A stretch of DNA of 64,000 nucleotides from Turnera subulata (lineage: Eukaryota > Streptophyta > Magnoliopsida > Malpighiales > Passifloraceae). Position numbers and translations under genes: made by a program. This document shows, piece by piece, positions 1 to 12,900 of this stretch. The notes beneath the pieces are model-generated. The model was given only the letters and a program-made list of their open reading frames with translations. It had not been told where the DNA came from and did not search any database. Within the stretch, counting starts at the first letter, position 1. Each line of letters starts with the position of its first letter. The stretch covers positions 50,672-114,671 of the forward strand of contig JAKUCV010005653.1 of NCBI GenBank assembly GCA_028386065.3. The letters run 5' to 3'.

Positions 1-2293
1 TGGGGGTAATATGTTTCTTAGTCTTTTGGGGATCTAGATCGTGAGATGAGAGAAACACGATGAGATGATTATGTTGTCATTGAACTAAGTCTATTATATA
101 TAAAATTTTGCTGAAACTACATTTGAGCATGTGTATTACATAGTTTTTGATAATATGCACTCATTGCTTGACATACAGATTTCTCATACTATCTAAAGGT
201 CTATAGCTACATGGTGAATAAGGTATTCATATTTGAAATGTTTATTATGCATCCTTGCTGGGGAAGAAAGTCTATTGTTACCTTATTAAGTACCTATGGT
301 GTAAGTTGAATTGGTTATGATAGTCTTGTGATGGCTTGGTATGCTGCCAAGAAATTTGCGGATAAAATCATATGCAGTTTGGGCAACTGAGAATAAAGCA
401 TTAGGTAAAGTGAAATAATTGGTCTTGTAAAGTCAAAGATGTGTAAATGATAGTGGGGTTAAGTTCAACCTTGGGTCGATATAGTTGAAGTGAAGAGTTG
501 ATATATTGGAGGAAACTTTTCTGAGAGGAGGATGTCTAAGTGTACAAGAGTAGGTTTGTAATTTTGTAAACCGTAGCTTGATAGTAACAAGTGTAATGGA
601 TAATCTTGTGTTATCTAAGGATGAGTATAGTGTGAAGGAATAGGTTGTGATTATGGAGTTTTGGTTCAGAGCTTGTGACTAAGGTATAATAATGATTATG
701 TTAGGCCTTATAAGCGCTTGAAGTAGTAATGAAGGAAGATGATGTGTTATGAACATTATGAACAATTAGCATACACAAGAGTGTAGTTAACCTCTTTGAT
801 TTATTTAGAGTTAGATTTGTATTGTTTGGAGTTAGGTTGTGAAGTGCTAAGTATGTTGAAGCGCATGAAATAAGTATTGAGCGTTATATATTTTGATAAG
901 TGATTATCTTAATTCAAAAGAGGTTTATGAGAGGATGAGTGGGTAAAAAAGGATAGGAGTGTAGTTTGCAAGTCGTAGCTCGGTATTAGTAAGGGAACGG
1001 AAGGTATAAAGGAATAGGTTGCAATTGTTGGTTTAGAGTTTGTAATTTAGCTTTTAAGTTCCTTAAGTAGTAAAGGAGGAAGATGATGTCTATGGAAGGT
1101 TTGGGTAATTAGTATATACTAGAGTAAAGTTGACATCCTAGATTACCAAGAGTTGATTTGGATTACAGAGTGTTAAGTTGATAAAGTGTGCTGGAAGTCA
1201 TGAGCATAAGTATGGAGTATTACATATTTTCGAGAATTACGACCTTAAACTCAAAGGAAGTTCAAAGTATCTTCTATTACAGGAAAGAGTTGATGTCAGT
1301 AATGTTTGGGAGATGATATTAAATTTAGAGGTCGAGTTATTTAGAGAAAGAGTATGAGTTGAGGTGTAAGCGGAGTTGCACTGCGGAAGCATGGTTGGCT
1401 TGTTTGAGATGCAAATAGGCTTACGGTTGTCTAGTTGGCCCGATTGGGATATTTCGGTGGTTTAGTTGGTGTAATTGGTGTACATAGTGCGAGAGTAGTG
1501 CACTTTGTGACCTAGTTGGGGCAATTGGCCTGGTTGACAGATTAAAGTGCTAGTGCACCCATGAGTGTGCGAATAGAGCATTTTATGGTTCGATTGGGGT
1601 AGTTGACCCCGCTGGTCAATTGGTGCAATTGTGTGTAGGTAGTGTAACACAGTGGAGTGACTAAGACGTAGAAGTTACCAGTGATGAGAGAATGAGTATA
1701 TGGGTTATAGTAGCTTGTTGAGAGATGTTATGAGAAGAGTTAAGCTGAGACTTGTATGGTTACATTTGGAGGTCTAACGGTACATTGCAAAGTTTTGTTC
1801 ACTTGGACAATGAACGTTTTTGCAATTATTGTTTTAGAAAATATTTTTATAGGTATGAAATAAGCCAGTTTGGCACGAGTACTGTTTAGCCTATCCATTT
1901 GTACTATAATGGGAAGTGATAGATAGTTGAGAGAACTATAATCTATAAGATTCCGATTGAGTTGTCGAGGTAAGTGAAACGGATTATAATGAGATATGAC
2001 CATGAGAGAGTATTGGATGTATATAGACAAAATGAACATGTCATTTGAAGTTTCTAAGTGAGGAGTTGAGGTTGAAGGCTATGAATTTCGAGGTAAACAA
2101 GTTGGAGATATATTAGACTGAGTTATCACTTGAGTACCAGGATTGAGATATAGTGGGAAGAATATGGAGTAATAGAATAGCAAATGAGATTGTTCAGGAA
2201 GATGATCAGGAGTTACATATAAAAAGATTTATGTTGTCTTTGAGGTTACGGTAACACCTGAATTTCGAGGACGAAATTCTGTGAAGGAGGGGA
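1..2293 (+). mobile_element. 3' internal region of a Ty3/Gypsy LTR element, non-coding
   Basis: No gag or pol domain can be read on either strand here; short frames are full of stops. The last 50 bases have the usual end of a plant Gypsy internal region: a decayed polyprotein tail (EFRGRNS-like, from aatttcgaggacgaaat) followed by a purine-rich tract (gtgaaggaggggatga) directly before the LTR. The stretch therefore lies just inside a 3' LTR of a + strand element. About 510-920 and 930-1260 look like two diverged copies of one unit of about 400 bp. The element enters the window from the left, so its 5' part is not visible. It may be a non-autonomous derivative or simply a long 3' untranslated region. 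Confidence 0.6.
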
Positions 2294-2296
2294 TGA

Positions 2297-4563
2297 TGTA
2301 ATACCCCAGGTACACCCTAGAATATAGAGAAGTATTTACATGATGAGAACCGGATGTAGCTTGGCCTTCCGGGACGTTCGAGTAGGTTGGATTGGGTATT
2401 CGGGAGAAAGTGGATAATGTTAATAGTGTTGGTGTGCATATTAGTATGGGCTTAGGCTCGGTAACATGTGCTGGTATCGGATTGAGAGTAATGGTGAGCA
2501 TAGGCTTGGCCTAGTGCACTCAAATGGGCTCGTAGTGATTCGATGGCACAGTTGGCCTAATTTGGTGTCCCGAGTGCTCGATTCATCTTATCAGTCAATA
2601 AATGGTGGGAAACATTAGGAATGTGATTATTTGGTGTAATAGATTCACTAGAGGCACGATTGGCCAAGGGGATTATCAGTTGGGTCGATTTGGTGCGAAA
2701 TGGTGTACAACCGGGGCAATGGTGTGCCCGTCGGTGCACAATTGGGCTCGATAAGGGTAAATGCATAATTTGCCAAATCGACCAATCGGAGTTTGACATG
2801 TGGCTCGGAAATATGTTGCTGGAGGTCTTTGGTGTGCAAACTAGTAGGTCGGGTGTCACAAACCAATTGGTCGAAAAACAAGCACGTGGTGGCACGTGCT
2901 TGTGCAAGTGGCATGATTTGGGCAAGTGGTGGCAAGTGGGTGCTCACTCACCTACTTGCCCATGCATTAAGGGGGTGAAGCAGGCACCTCTCACTCATTT
3001 TGGTCAGACCCAATTCGTGCTAGTGTGAGAGAGAGAGAGAGGAGAAAGAGGAAGAGAGGAGAGAAAGAGAAGTGAGGCTTGGGTGTTCTGCTCTCGGCCA
3101 GAGAGACCCCTGGCCACTAAAATGAGAATTCCGGCCAAACCACCGGTCGGAATTGAGTGAAACTAAAGCCCAGAGTTAGCTAACTTCCATAGCGTTAATT
3201 GGGCACCGGTTTGGTAGATTTTGGAGCTGAACTGAGAGAGTTATGTGCTCTCTAAGTTCACTGTTCTGCAGCAGACCTGCTGCAGGAACCCGAGTTGGTG
3301 TAGGAGCTATATCTGGAGCTACAGACCTTGTATTTGAGTGTTCTTAGTGGCTATGGAACGATAAGAGGCAGGGATATAACTTTTATGTTGATGCCCGAGG
3401 TCGGTTCGGCCTCTAGGTTCGTATTCAACCTCGGTGAAGCTTCTGCTGGTGCAGGGCAGATTCTGCCCGGGATGCTGTAAGGGTGATTTGTGTGATTGAA
3501 TTGTGGATTATGTTCTATGTTTGCTATGTTGGGTTGTGATGTATATTCATGTGTATGTTACAGGGCAGTATGAACCCTAGATGCCCAAGGGTTCCAGAGT
3601 GAAGGGATGAATAGCCATGATGTGCCTAATGACTTGGTTGATGTGTTTAATGGTTTGGTAAGTTTGGTTGCATACTTGTGTGATGGCTGTGATGCTTATT
3701 GGCTTGGTGGATGATCCAATTTCCTATTGAGATGGCACCTATGGTGCAATTGAGATGTTGATAATGCCTTGGCTTGAGATGAGTCCGATATTCGGGCTAT
3801 GCATTCCATGCATTCCATTTGCATCATGACATTACATGAGATGGTATGAGATGTTGAGATGTTGGACCTTGCAGTGCTCCTAGGCTGCTTGGTCAATTGA
3901 GATGATGGTGGTGTTGTGCTTGGCGCCGTGTGTGGTGGTGGTAGCCAAACTGATATGCCTCGTACGTGGGGCTGTAGGCTAAGAAGTAACACCTGTTGGC
4001 AAGGCTACCAGACCCGCAGGTAGGCTAGGTACAACTCCACGATAGCTTACCCGTGGGCTGATCACGGTGATTGAGATGTTGGTTGTTGGATGTAATTTGC
4101 CGCTTGTTTGTGTCTATGCTAATGCCTTGTATGTCACCTGCTTATTGAGTTTTATACTCACCCCCCCCATTTCCTCCCATTGTCTTACAGGTGCGAGATT
4201 GAGAGTACGGGCAGTAGGTCGATGGGTATAGCCTAGTCGGTTTCCTTTTAGTCATTCTATTGTATTTATTTGTACATGAAGGTTGTGTCTATGTATAGTA
4301 AGAGTTAGTGCCCCTTTGTAGCAATGGTTTATGACATTAGAGGATTTGTCTTTATTAATTGGTTTTGATACATTTTATTATCTTTTGTTGCCTTTGCGTT
4401 TGTCAGTTGTTGCTTCCTTTTACGCTGCGCATTTCTATGTTGGTAACCCGCCGAGCAGAGGCAACGGGGTTTTGGTTGAGGTGGAGAAAGGCCTTTGGGT
4501 GTCTTGTGGCACATGGTGGGTGCGCAAGGTACCTGGCCGGTCGCGCTTAGCGGGGGCGTGATA
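2297..4563 (+). repeat. 3' LTR of the Gypsy element (about 2.27 kb)
   Basis: The LTR starts TGTAATACCCC right after the polypurine tract (TG at 2294 is an alternative start) and ends GGGGGCGTGATA, where a canonical CA end has probably become TA. Beyond 4563 the sequence changes abruptly to an Ogre-type gag on the other strand, which fixes the right border. Inside are a GA-rich tract (3026-3075), a long perfect palindrome with two CACGTG cores (2878-2903) and a run of C near 4162. Short open frames in both directions are not coding. Confidence 0.65.
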
Positions 4564-5752
4564 CTCCCTGTACAAGGGTAATGGGCTGGTCTTAGTATTA
4601 GGCCTCTGAGTAAAGACTATCTCGTTCCTCTCTATCAGATCTTGGATCTCATGATCAAGTTGTAGGTAGTTTTCAGTAGCGTGCCCGACCATTTGATGGA
4701 ATTCACAATGCAGATTCGGGACTCCTTTGATGGGCAAACCGGGTTTAGGCTCTAACTATTGCAACAGATTCTTTTCCATGCATTTCTTGAGCTTCTTTTC
4801 CAATGACATAGGGAGAGGGGTAACTTTCTTAGCATCCACTCAATATGCAATGGTGTTTGGGTGGTCACATGATTCACCTAAATGGGCTTCTTTCCTTGGG
4901 TTAGACCGAAATTCCTTCTAAGCGCGGAAGTGTTTACTCCTACCTTGATCTTGCCAGAAGTGATCGCATCCTCCAACTGCTCTCTGCTCCAATAAGGGCT
5001 TTAAAGCCAACATAATAGTTTCCAACCAAGCGATCATAGTGGGTTGGCTGAAGGTTCTTGATCACCATCTGCACGTCCTGCTCTTCTAGGGGCCTATTCA
5101 CCATCAAAGACGCCTTGTTGCACCACCTTGTGATGAAGGTTAAGAATGTCTCCTGGGCTTCTTTCTTATTCGTCTCTAGATCCCTATTGGTCACATCCAC
5201 CTCAGTATTGTAGCTATATTGCTTCATGAACTCCGTGTAGATGTCATCCCACTTGCTTATCCGAGTCTCATCCAAAGTCATAAACCACTTCAAGCCAGCA
5301 CTCGTTAGGGTCCTTTGAAACAACTAGGCCATCAGCTCATTACCCACTCCCATTGGTTGCAGCATCCTTACATAAATTTTCAAATGGGTCCTTGGACCGG
5401 TTCTATTGAACTTTTCTATGTTGGGCATCCTGAACTTCTCATGCAAGCGAGCCTAGGGAATCAGGGATAGACGATCGAGGTTCCAATCATCCTTTTTCAA
5501 CTTGATACTCTTCACCAAGCCCTTTAGTGCCTTAACCCTTTCCTTGTCATCCTTAGGTTCTTGTGTCACCGAGTCATTATCGACATCCATCACACCGTTC
5601 AGCTCCCGTCTTGAAGGCTTGCCCCCATCACTTCCAGGGGGCTACATCTTCATCTTCTTCAAGGTTTGCAGCAGCTTCGCCATTTTTGGGTCCTTGAGCG
5701 TGGCATACGTCTCCCTAGTCATGGCCAAGTCTTCAGCTCCAATCTCACTCAT
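4564..5752 (-). pseudogene. gag of a Tat/Ogre-type Ty3/Gypsy element, broken
   Basis: Reading leftwards, the frame starts with Met at 5752 (MSEIGAEDLAMTRETYATLK) and continues, with stops near 5455 and 5324, into a typical Tat/Ogre retrotransposon gag core. That core is at 5323-4940 (KWDDIYTEFMKQYSYNTEVD, then ETFLTFITRWCNKASLM, then a LQPTHYDRLVG block). A zinc-knuckle remnant HCEFHQMVGHATENYLQLDH lies at about 4710-4650. The frame runs to NTKTSPLPLYRE and is cut at 4564 by the LTR of the neighbouring element, so protease and pol are missing. In the family gag packages element RNA; this copy cannot make an intact product. Confidence 0.8.
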
Positions 5753-6259
5753 GTTGCCCTAATATCCACTAGAGGGCGCGTGTAAAGGTTCCGGGTACCC
5801 ACGGGGTCTTTCATCTCGTCACATACACATTCTTTTTGGTTTTTTTTGGGTTTTATGGAATCAAAAGGCACTCTCTTTACATATACTTGAATCGAAAACA
5901 ATCACACAAATTCACTGACCATATAGTGATTTATCATGCATGAGATGCTCAGGGTATACAGCTAGTTGGGGGCCAAAAGATCGCCGCTAAGGGATAGTTT
6001 GGCCTACCCCACATGTGATGTAGGACGTCGCGTGAGGTCGAAGGCCCATTAACCCCTATCATTGCTAAGTGGCGAGAAATAGGTTCACTCAAGCCACTAA
6101 CCCCGTAGGACGGTCTGTAATGGACTTGGATCCCCTTACCCTCTTAAGGTAAAAGCTTCACAAAATCATCATGAATGCAAGGCATGCACATGGAAAACAA
6201 AAATGCATACAATAATTCAATAATTGCACAAAATTTTTTAAACCCTCAGAATCCATAAT
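5753..6259 (-). other. 5' leader of the Ogre-like element
   Basis: Untranslated leader between gag and the primer-binding site, on the minus strand. It is clearly homologous to 43790-44130 (shared block around ggttgggggccaaaagat and tatcattgctaag), which is the leader of a second Ogre-like copy in this window. No gene is seen in it. Confidence 0.6.
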
Positions 6260-6269
6260 GGAGTCGCCA
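6260..6269 (-). promoter_or_regulatory. Primer-binding site of the Ogre-like element
   Basis: On the minus strand TGGCGACTCC lies two bases inside the LTR end (CA-GC-TGGCGACTCC). TGG is the complement of a tRNA CCA end. The sequence fits the primer site usual in Ogre-type elements (tRNA-Arg in described members, from family knowledge). Confidence 0.65.
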
Positions 6270-6271
6270 GC

Positions 6272-7940
6272 TGTGAGGAACCGGGCCAAAAATTATTAAC
6301 CTCCTCACCTTATTGTTACACCTTCTTCTTAACCAACATCCAACATCAAAGGAGTCGCCACCCGAATTTTATTTCTTGGGAAAATTCAGGGAAAACCCTT
6401 TCTAAAGCATCATCCTTGGGAAACAACCTCATAAGGCAACCAATCTAGCTAACCAGAGAAGTTGGATTCGGGAGTTCGTCACAGATGGAAAAGTGTTAGG
6501 CACCCATCCGTGTTGAGGCAAAATCCTGTGCAATTGAAGAACAAAAGCATGCCTTGTGATGTGTGTGCGAGTGTGGAAACAAATTCAAAGCAACAATAAA
6601 AATCAAAATTAAACAACAAAACAGAAAATAAACATATAATTGAGCTTGAGTTCCCACCACTAGAAACCACCAACGTACCAAGGCGACTGGGTTCAAAGCT
6701 CATGTAGTTCTTGCATGGCATCACATCACAATCGCATCATCATCATCATAGCAACAACAATCACGAAATCAGCAGCAAAAGATCAAAAAGAAATCGAGAT
6801 TATACCTCTTATAGCTCTCCTTTAGCTCCTTTCTTTAGGGTGTCTTCTAACCCGATTCTTCTTCCACTCCTCAACTCAATCTTGATCTTCCCTCAACCTC
6901 TACTTGTTTACTTCTTCTTGATGCTCCTCTCCACGAATTTCTCCAGAATAATAGCTCCTCAAAATATTTCTAAGCTTGGAGGAGAAGAGTTTCTCAAAGC
7001 ACCTAAGCTTCTAGTGTGTAGAGAAGAAGAGAATTGTGTCTCCTTTATTTGTGTGTAGGGGGATCTATTTATTATGTTCAGGGCCTCAGGGTTGCCCTTT
7101 TAATCCTAGGGTCGAGATTGAATCCTTAGATCTGATGGTTGAAAGCTAGGATCAAGAAAAGAGGCAAATAAGAAACATTTTGTTTCTAGAACGTATGACC
7201 ACCCAACCCTGGCGGTCTTGTCGCCATGACCGCCATGGGCTGGCAGTCATCACTACTTGACCGTCCAGGCCCGGGTACTGTTCCTGTTCTTTTCCTTTTA
7301 TGGCCTAATTCTAATTAAACCCGACTTTTACTTGTTTTCCGCCCAACCTTGATGTCCCTGACCCATAAACACTCTTAACTTGTAGGCTACACCGTAACTT
7401 TTCCTCTTTATAAACCACACATCAAATTTTCCCTCTTTTCTACTCTCTTTTACCATAAAAATATAAAATAGGAAAAACATATTTTTAATTCTTAATTTCT
7501 ACAAAAATTAGAACTAAATTAAACTGTAAGTAATGTGTTATTATGGGCTAGTATTGTTGGAGGGTTCATATCTTATTGGTTCAGACTCTAAACCTATTTG
7601 TAGCCCAAAATTAAATCTTCTCAATAATAATGGGTTAAAATAAATAAAAAATCCACACAAATAAAATAATTCATACTTTATTAAATCAAGCCTAAAACAT
7701 ATTATAGGATTAAATATTCTCATTAATCACCAAGAAAAAACATATTAAAAGCCTAAATTAACGAAGTATCAATATTTTATTAAATTAAATTCTTGACATA
7801 TTCTAGCCTACGATCAAATCACCTCACTAATCAATAGGTTCAAATACATCCACAGTCCAAAATAACAAAATGTTCGTGGGTCACACCCCTCCTCCAGCCC
7901 AAACACAACCCCCTCGCGGGCAGCAGAGCTGGGTGTTTTA
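6272..7940 (-). repeat. 5' LTR of the Ogre-like element
   Basis: On the + strand it begins TGTGAGGAACCGGGCC next to the primer-binding site and ends around gctgggtgtttta. It aligns in blocks with a second Ogre-like LTR at 44135-45731: gagtcgccaccc, ttaggcacccatccgtgttg, a cluster around gctcctctc and gaattt, and the terminal ttcgtgggtca...gggtgttt. The right border is approximate because the last bases are mutated and no target duplication is visible. Confidence 0.65.
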
Positions 7941-7949
7941 GTATTGCGA

Positions 7950-8671
7950 TTAACCTCCATAGATAAAAATCATGACTTATGAGGGACGCAAGTGTTAACA
8001 AGGCATCATATTTTTGATGAAGCGAACTTTGATTACTGGAAATTCAGGATGAAAATCTTCCTTCAAGGAAGAGATCTGGGGATGTGGAATATTATGCATA
8101 ATCCATATACTAGACCGTAGAGGGATATGCAATTCTAGACTAAAGAAGAAATGATGAGAGCTAAGTTTGATGCGCAAGCCTAAAAATGTATTACTTAACG
8201 GCATTAGTGAAGCCAAGTTTTAACGAGTCAGATCATGCAACACTATCTATAAGATATAGAAGCTTCTATGTGTCACTCATGAGGCCACGAATCAAGTAAA
8301 AGAGTCGAGACTTAACTGCCTAATGAGAGATTTCGAGCTTTTTCAAATAGTTTCTAGTGAAACCGTAGAAGATATGGATACACGCTTCACCATTCTTTGT
8401 ACTGGGCTAGCAATACTCGGAATACCAATTTCTCACAGAGACAAAATGACAAAAATCTTCAAGGGGTGGGAGCCAAAAGTCACAGCTGTTGAGAAAGCTC
8501 ATAATCTAAACACTCTCTCTTTTGATGAGCTTATTGACAAACTTATTGTACATGGCTCAAAGATTGATGTAAAGGAGGCAAAGAAGAAAGATTTGGCTCT
8601 GAAGGGACATCAAGAATCAAGTGATCAAGGTGATGACTCTAATGTTGCACTACTCACTAGGAAGTTTGTAA
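7950..8671 (+). pseudogene. Ty1/Copia gag fragment
   Basis: A decayed gag reading rightwards. Its N-terminal FDEANFDYWKFRMKIFL block (about 8015-8065) matches the FDGxNFxYWKxRM start of many plant Copia gag proteins. An open frame at 8323-8694 follows (MRDFELFQIVSSETVEDMD, then ILGIPISHRDKMTKIF and LSFDELIDKLIVHGSKI), typical of the UBN2-type gag domain. Stops lie between the two parts, and the frame is lost near 8672 where the opposite-strand Copia pol sequence begins. It is a truncated piece with no LTR of its own in view. Confidence 0.7.
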
Positions 8672-9993
8672 CATTTCTCATTTTTAGTATTTGAGGTTTG
8701 GTCAATTTATTGACATTAGTAAATGTGTCTGGCAATTGGTTTGCTATATTTTATAAATGAATCATTTTTTAAACTTCGAGTTCACACTAATTTATTTGAA
8801 GATCAAGGCTTGATAATGATATAATATTTCATTTAATCTCTTTATTCAGCTGCATATTTTCTCCTCGAATTATTGGGAAGACAAATGACAATCAGCAAAT
8901 CTTGCTGGTAATAAATCTCCAGTTGATGGTGTTTTCAAATATTTTATAATTATTGGAGATTCATATTCAATATATATTCCCAATCTTCTTTGAAAATCCA
9001 TTTTAGTTCGCTGTGGTGGAGCAATTGGCACATATACTGTACAACCAAAAGTTCGAACGTAGGAGATGTTAGGATTGTAACCATGAACCAATTGAATATG
9101 TGAGAACTTATTATAATTTGTTGGCCTGATGCCCACAAGTGTTGATGCATGCAAAATAGCATGTCCTCAACTAGTAACGAGGAGTTTACATCTCATCAAT
9201 AATAGTCCAGTAATCAATTGGAGGCTTTTAATGAATGATTCTGCTAGAGCGTTTTGGATATAAACATGAGCTACAGATATTCAACCACAATTCTAGTTGA
9301 CATACAATAATCATTAAATGCCTTAGAGGTGAATTCAACACCATTATCAAGACATATAGTCTTAGTTGCATGATTAGGAAAGTGTGCTCGCAATTTGATT
9401 AATTGTGGCAATGAGCACGCAAACGCCAAATTGCGTCAGGAGAATAAGCACACATGGGACCATCTAGTTGATGCATTGATTAAAACCATAAAATATCTAA
9501 ATGGCCCTCACAATGGATGTATAGATACAGAAATATCACTCTGAATTTTTTTAAAAAGGCTAGTGATCATAAACCAACCTTATCATATAAAGGTCGAATG
9601 ATTAATTATCCTTGTGAACTACCAGCACAGGAGAAATCACCAGGTTGAAAAAAAATTCTGGTTTTTCAATGGATGATCAAATGAATTTTTAATAATTATG
9701 TGCATCATTATTGATCTGGGATGGCCTAACCAATCATGCCAAATTTTTAAATCACTAGCCAACTTCAGGCTGGTCCCAACTTTTTGGTCGGATATGATAC
9801 CTTTCAATGACTTGAATATAGGTGTAGTACAATCCAAAGGATAATATAAGTAAGTTTTTCATAACTTGTTTGTTATCTGCTGCAGAAAGCTTTGTAATGT
9901 AGAGATATTCAACATTTCTTTCATTCATTGTCTCAATGTGGTATCTATTTAAATGGATATTCTTCAAACTCAACAAATTTTTTTGACACTTTG
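8672..9993 (-). pseudogene. Ty1/Copia protease-integrase region, left half of a split element
   Basis: Reading leftwards from 9993: QKNLLSLKNIHLNRYHIETM, LYYTYIQVIERYHI, then the integrase zinc-binding block WHDWLGHPRSIMMHIIIKNS (9770-9710). Next comes decayed integrase core, with FGCTVYVPIAPPQRTKMDFQ at about 9055-8995, and the start of the region before reverse transcriptase (about 8870-8680, IANQLPDTFTN). Many stops. The N-terminal half continues at 21709; joining 21709 to 9993 restores an uninterrupted protease/integrase frame. The element is truncated at about 8672, so reverse transcriptase and the 3' LTR are absent. Confidence 0.8.
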
Positions 9994-12900
9994 TGAAACG
10001 CCCCGACCCGTTTTTACCGTACATAGTAAACACGTGCCGGAACTGTAACGATTCAACCAAACAAGCCCAGCATACAGTGTAAACAATAGAAAACTGGCTC
10101 AACAGCCCAAAGCATAAACATCACAACCGGCCCAAGGCCCAACAATAACAAAAATCACCTCAGCGGAAGACTTAATAACTCACTGAGACACTATATGCGA
10201 CACTGATGCAAACTATGGATCCGAGTGTTGTCCAAGGGATAACGCCGCAGCCTGTCTGGAATGCTTCATACCTGAACCATAAATAACTCAACCTACAGGA
10301 TGAAAGCCCGCAGGTGAGGGGTGAGTCCGAAGCGCTCACAACCATGGATAGACGATCAATATGCAACACTATAACTACTCAAGGTAAAAAAACAAACATA
10401 ACAGCCAAACCAAAGGACAAGACCCAAAACTGGTCCAAGACCAAAAGACTCAAATAAAAACCCAATTTCCAATTTTATCTTTCCGGGCCCCGTCACGGAT
10501 AAGCTAGGGGTCAGACCTGGTTCTCAACATATTTCGGGTGCCAGACCAAACCAAGAGAGCCCAGCGATCGACATCCCAAAAATAAGAACCCAGGGATAGA
10601 CATCCCAAATATAATCACGGGATAGACATCCCAAGCATAGCCATGCTTATCACAAGTAACCCAGGTCATGGCCACCACAAAACAGTCTTAAACCATCGAG
10701 TCGTACCTCTACTTACCACGTGACAATTATATTATCATCATTCAGAACCAAAACACAGGGATCAACATCCCTAACCAAAATACCGGGATAGACATCCCAT
10801 CCAAAACCCAGGATCGACATCCTGATCACAATTTATTATTTATTCCACTATACTCTATACCAAAAAGACACAGTGATAAATATCCAAAACTCAACACGGG
10901 GATAAACATCCCAAAAACCAATCAAAGCACTGGGAAAGGAAATAAGGAAATCCACAATAGTGCAATAATCATCAAACACAACAACCGAGTAATAAGGAAA
11001 TCCATCCTCACCTTGGCCGATTATTCAACTCCGGAGACAATGACCGGTCCGAAGCCAGCTCCTCGAAAAACAGTCTAATATCAAACCTATACAACAAGAC
11101 AACATGCTCACATAAATACACATAATCGGTATACTATGATGCCAATACTGCGAAATAAACCCATCCCGGTTCATATACTTTATTATCATCTTTTACCGAA
11201 AATATTATACCATACGTATATCCGAATATAATTTCAGTACCATACTTTAATTAAAACTCTCCTTTAAATATTTTTTTAGAGTAATTATACTTTGTCTTCC
11301 AAAATAGTAACAATATAATTTTCCTAGAAATTATATCATATATATGTATTTTTTCCCAAAATTATTTCCATAAAATATATTTCTTGCCAAAATATAGTTA
11401 CCAAATATTATTATATTAGAAAACCATTTTTCCAGTAAATATGATTATATAAACTTATTTTTCTGAAAATAAATACGAATTATAAATATACATATATATA
11501 TTTTCCAAAGGTAAAATACTTTTCCAAACAATTATATATCAAAGTAATTATATATTTTCAAAACTATTATTTTTGTATACCATACATACATATTTTCCAA
11601 AAGGTACCAGTTTCCATAATTTTCCAGGAAAAATAACAATCATATAAATTTTCCAAGATAATTTTTCCAAGGTATATATATTTTTTCCAAATAATAATAG
11701 TTTTTCCAAAACATAACTTAATTATTTATCAAAGTATATATATTTATATTTTCCTCAAAATACCAGAATTAAACTGACCATAATTTTCTCAAAGTGAATA
11801 TATATATTTTTTTTCAAAATTAAATACCAGAAAATAAATATATATATATTGTTTTTTAAAAATAAAACCGGACTGGACATGAATAGTGCCGGCCCAGACC
11901 AAGGCATCAGGCCCGAAGCACAGGCCCACGCCCAGACCTGGCCCAACACCCATCCGGCCCAACCCATACATTAGCCCACTATTGAAAACCCAGGTTCGCG
12001 ACCCGCCCGAAGGAAACGGGTCGAACGGGGTTGCTGGTCTACTCACCTCGCGGGTTGCAGCGGCTGGCGTCGACGACGAGAGCGCGAGGAGGGGAAGCGA
12101 GCACGCCAACAGCAACGGCGGACGAGGGCGATGCGAGGGTGGCGGCAAACTGGGCACGGCGGTGCTGGAGCAGGTGCACGCGCGGGAGGAAGACGGATCC
12201 ACGGGTCGGCCGGCGGGTCAGCGGCGCGTCACGGCCCGTTAGGCGGCGGAACCGAGCGGGGGAGGCGGGGTTGACGTCGCGACGGTGAGGCGAGCTCGAT
12301 GGTGGCGGCGGTGACGTGCACGGCGGCCTGGAACCCATCGCCTTGCACAGTAACCGGGAGAGGGAACCCGTCGCCTTGCACAGTAACCGGGAGAGGGAAG
12401 GTGACGGTACTGTTCACGGGTTTTTTTTTCCTTTTTTCCCCATTTTCTTTCCTTTTCTTTTTCCGATTTCAATTTTTTTCTCTTTTCTCTTTTTTTTCTT
12501 ATTTTTTTCTTCCCTTCTCTCGTTTTTTTTTATATTTCTTTTCTTTTTTTTCCTTTTTCTTTCTTCTTTTTTTTCTCTCTTTTTTTCTTTCTCTTTTTTC
12601 CTTTTCCTCTCGTTTTTTTTCCTCTCCTTTCTTCCTCTTTTCTTCTCTTCCTCCCCTTCTCCTCTCCTGCTTCCGATTTATAAAGGTGAAAAGAAACTGT
12701 ACAACCTATAACGATCAATAATGCAGCTTGTCTGCATTATGGAGCGAGTCCGGTCCGGACCAGAAAATAACTGATACCCCCTTAGTTATTTTTCGGTGTG
12801 ATTTTTTTGAGGATTCCGGGACCCGAAATAAATACCGACTTAGGCCCGAAAAATCCACGGAAAAATCTCGAGCGCGGGAAAAGCCTCGGTTACGAAAAAC

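Noticed and set aside
10563..10912. CRISPR-like array
   Set aside because: Repeats are short inverted repeats with variable stems in a plant LTR, without unique spacers of constant length or cas genes.
12299..12721. Phe/Ser-rich ORFs resembling membrane proteins
   Set aside because: Direct translation of a poly-pyrimidine tract in the LTR; same artefact at 20998-21414 and 17189-16917.
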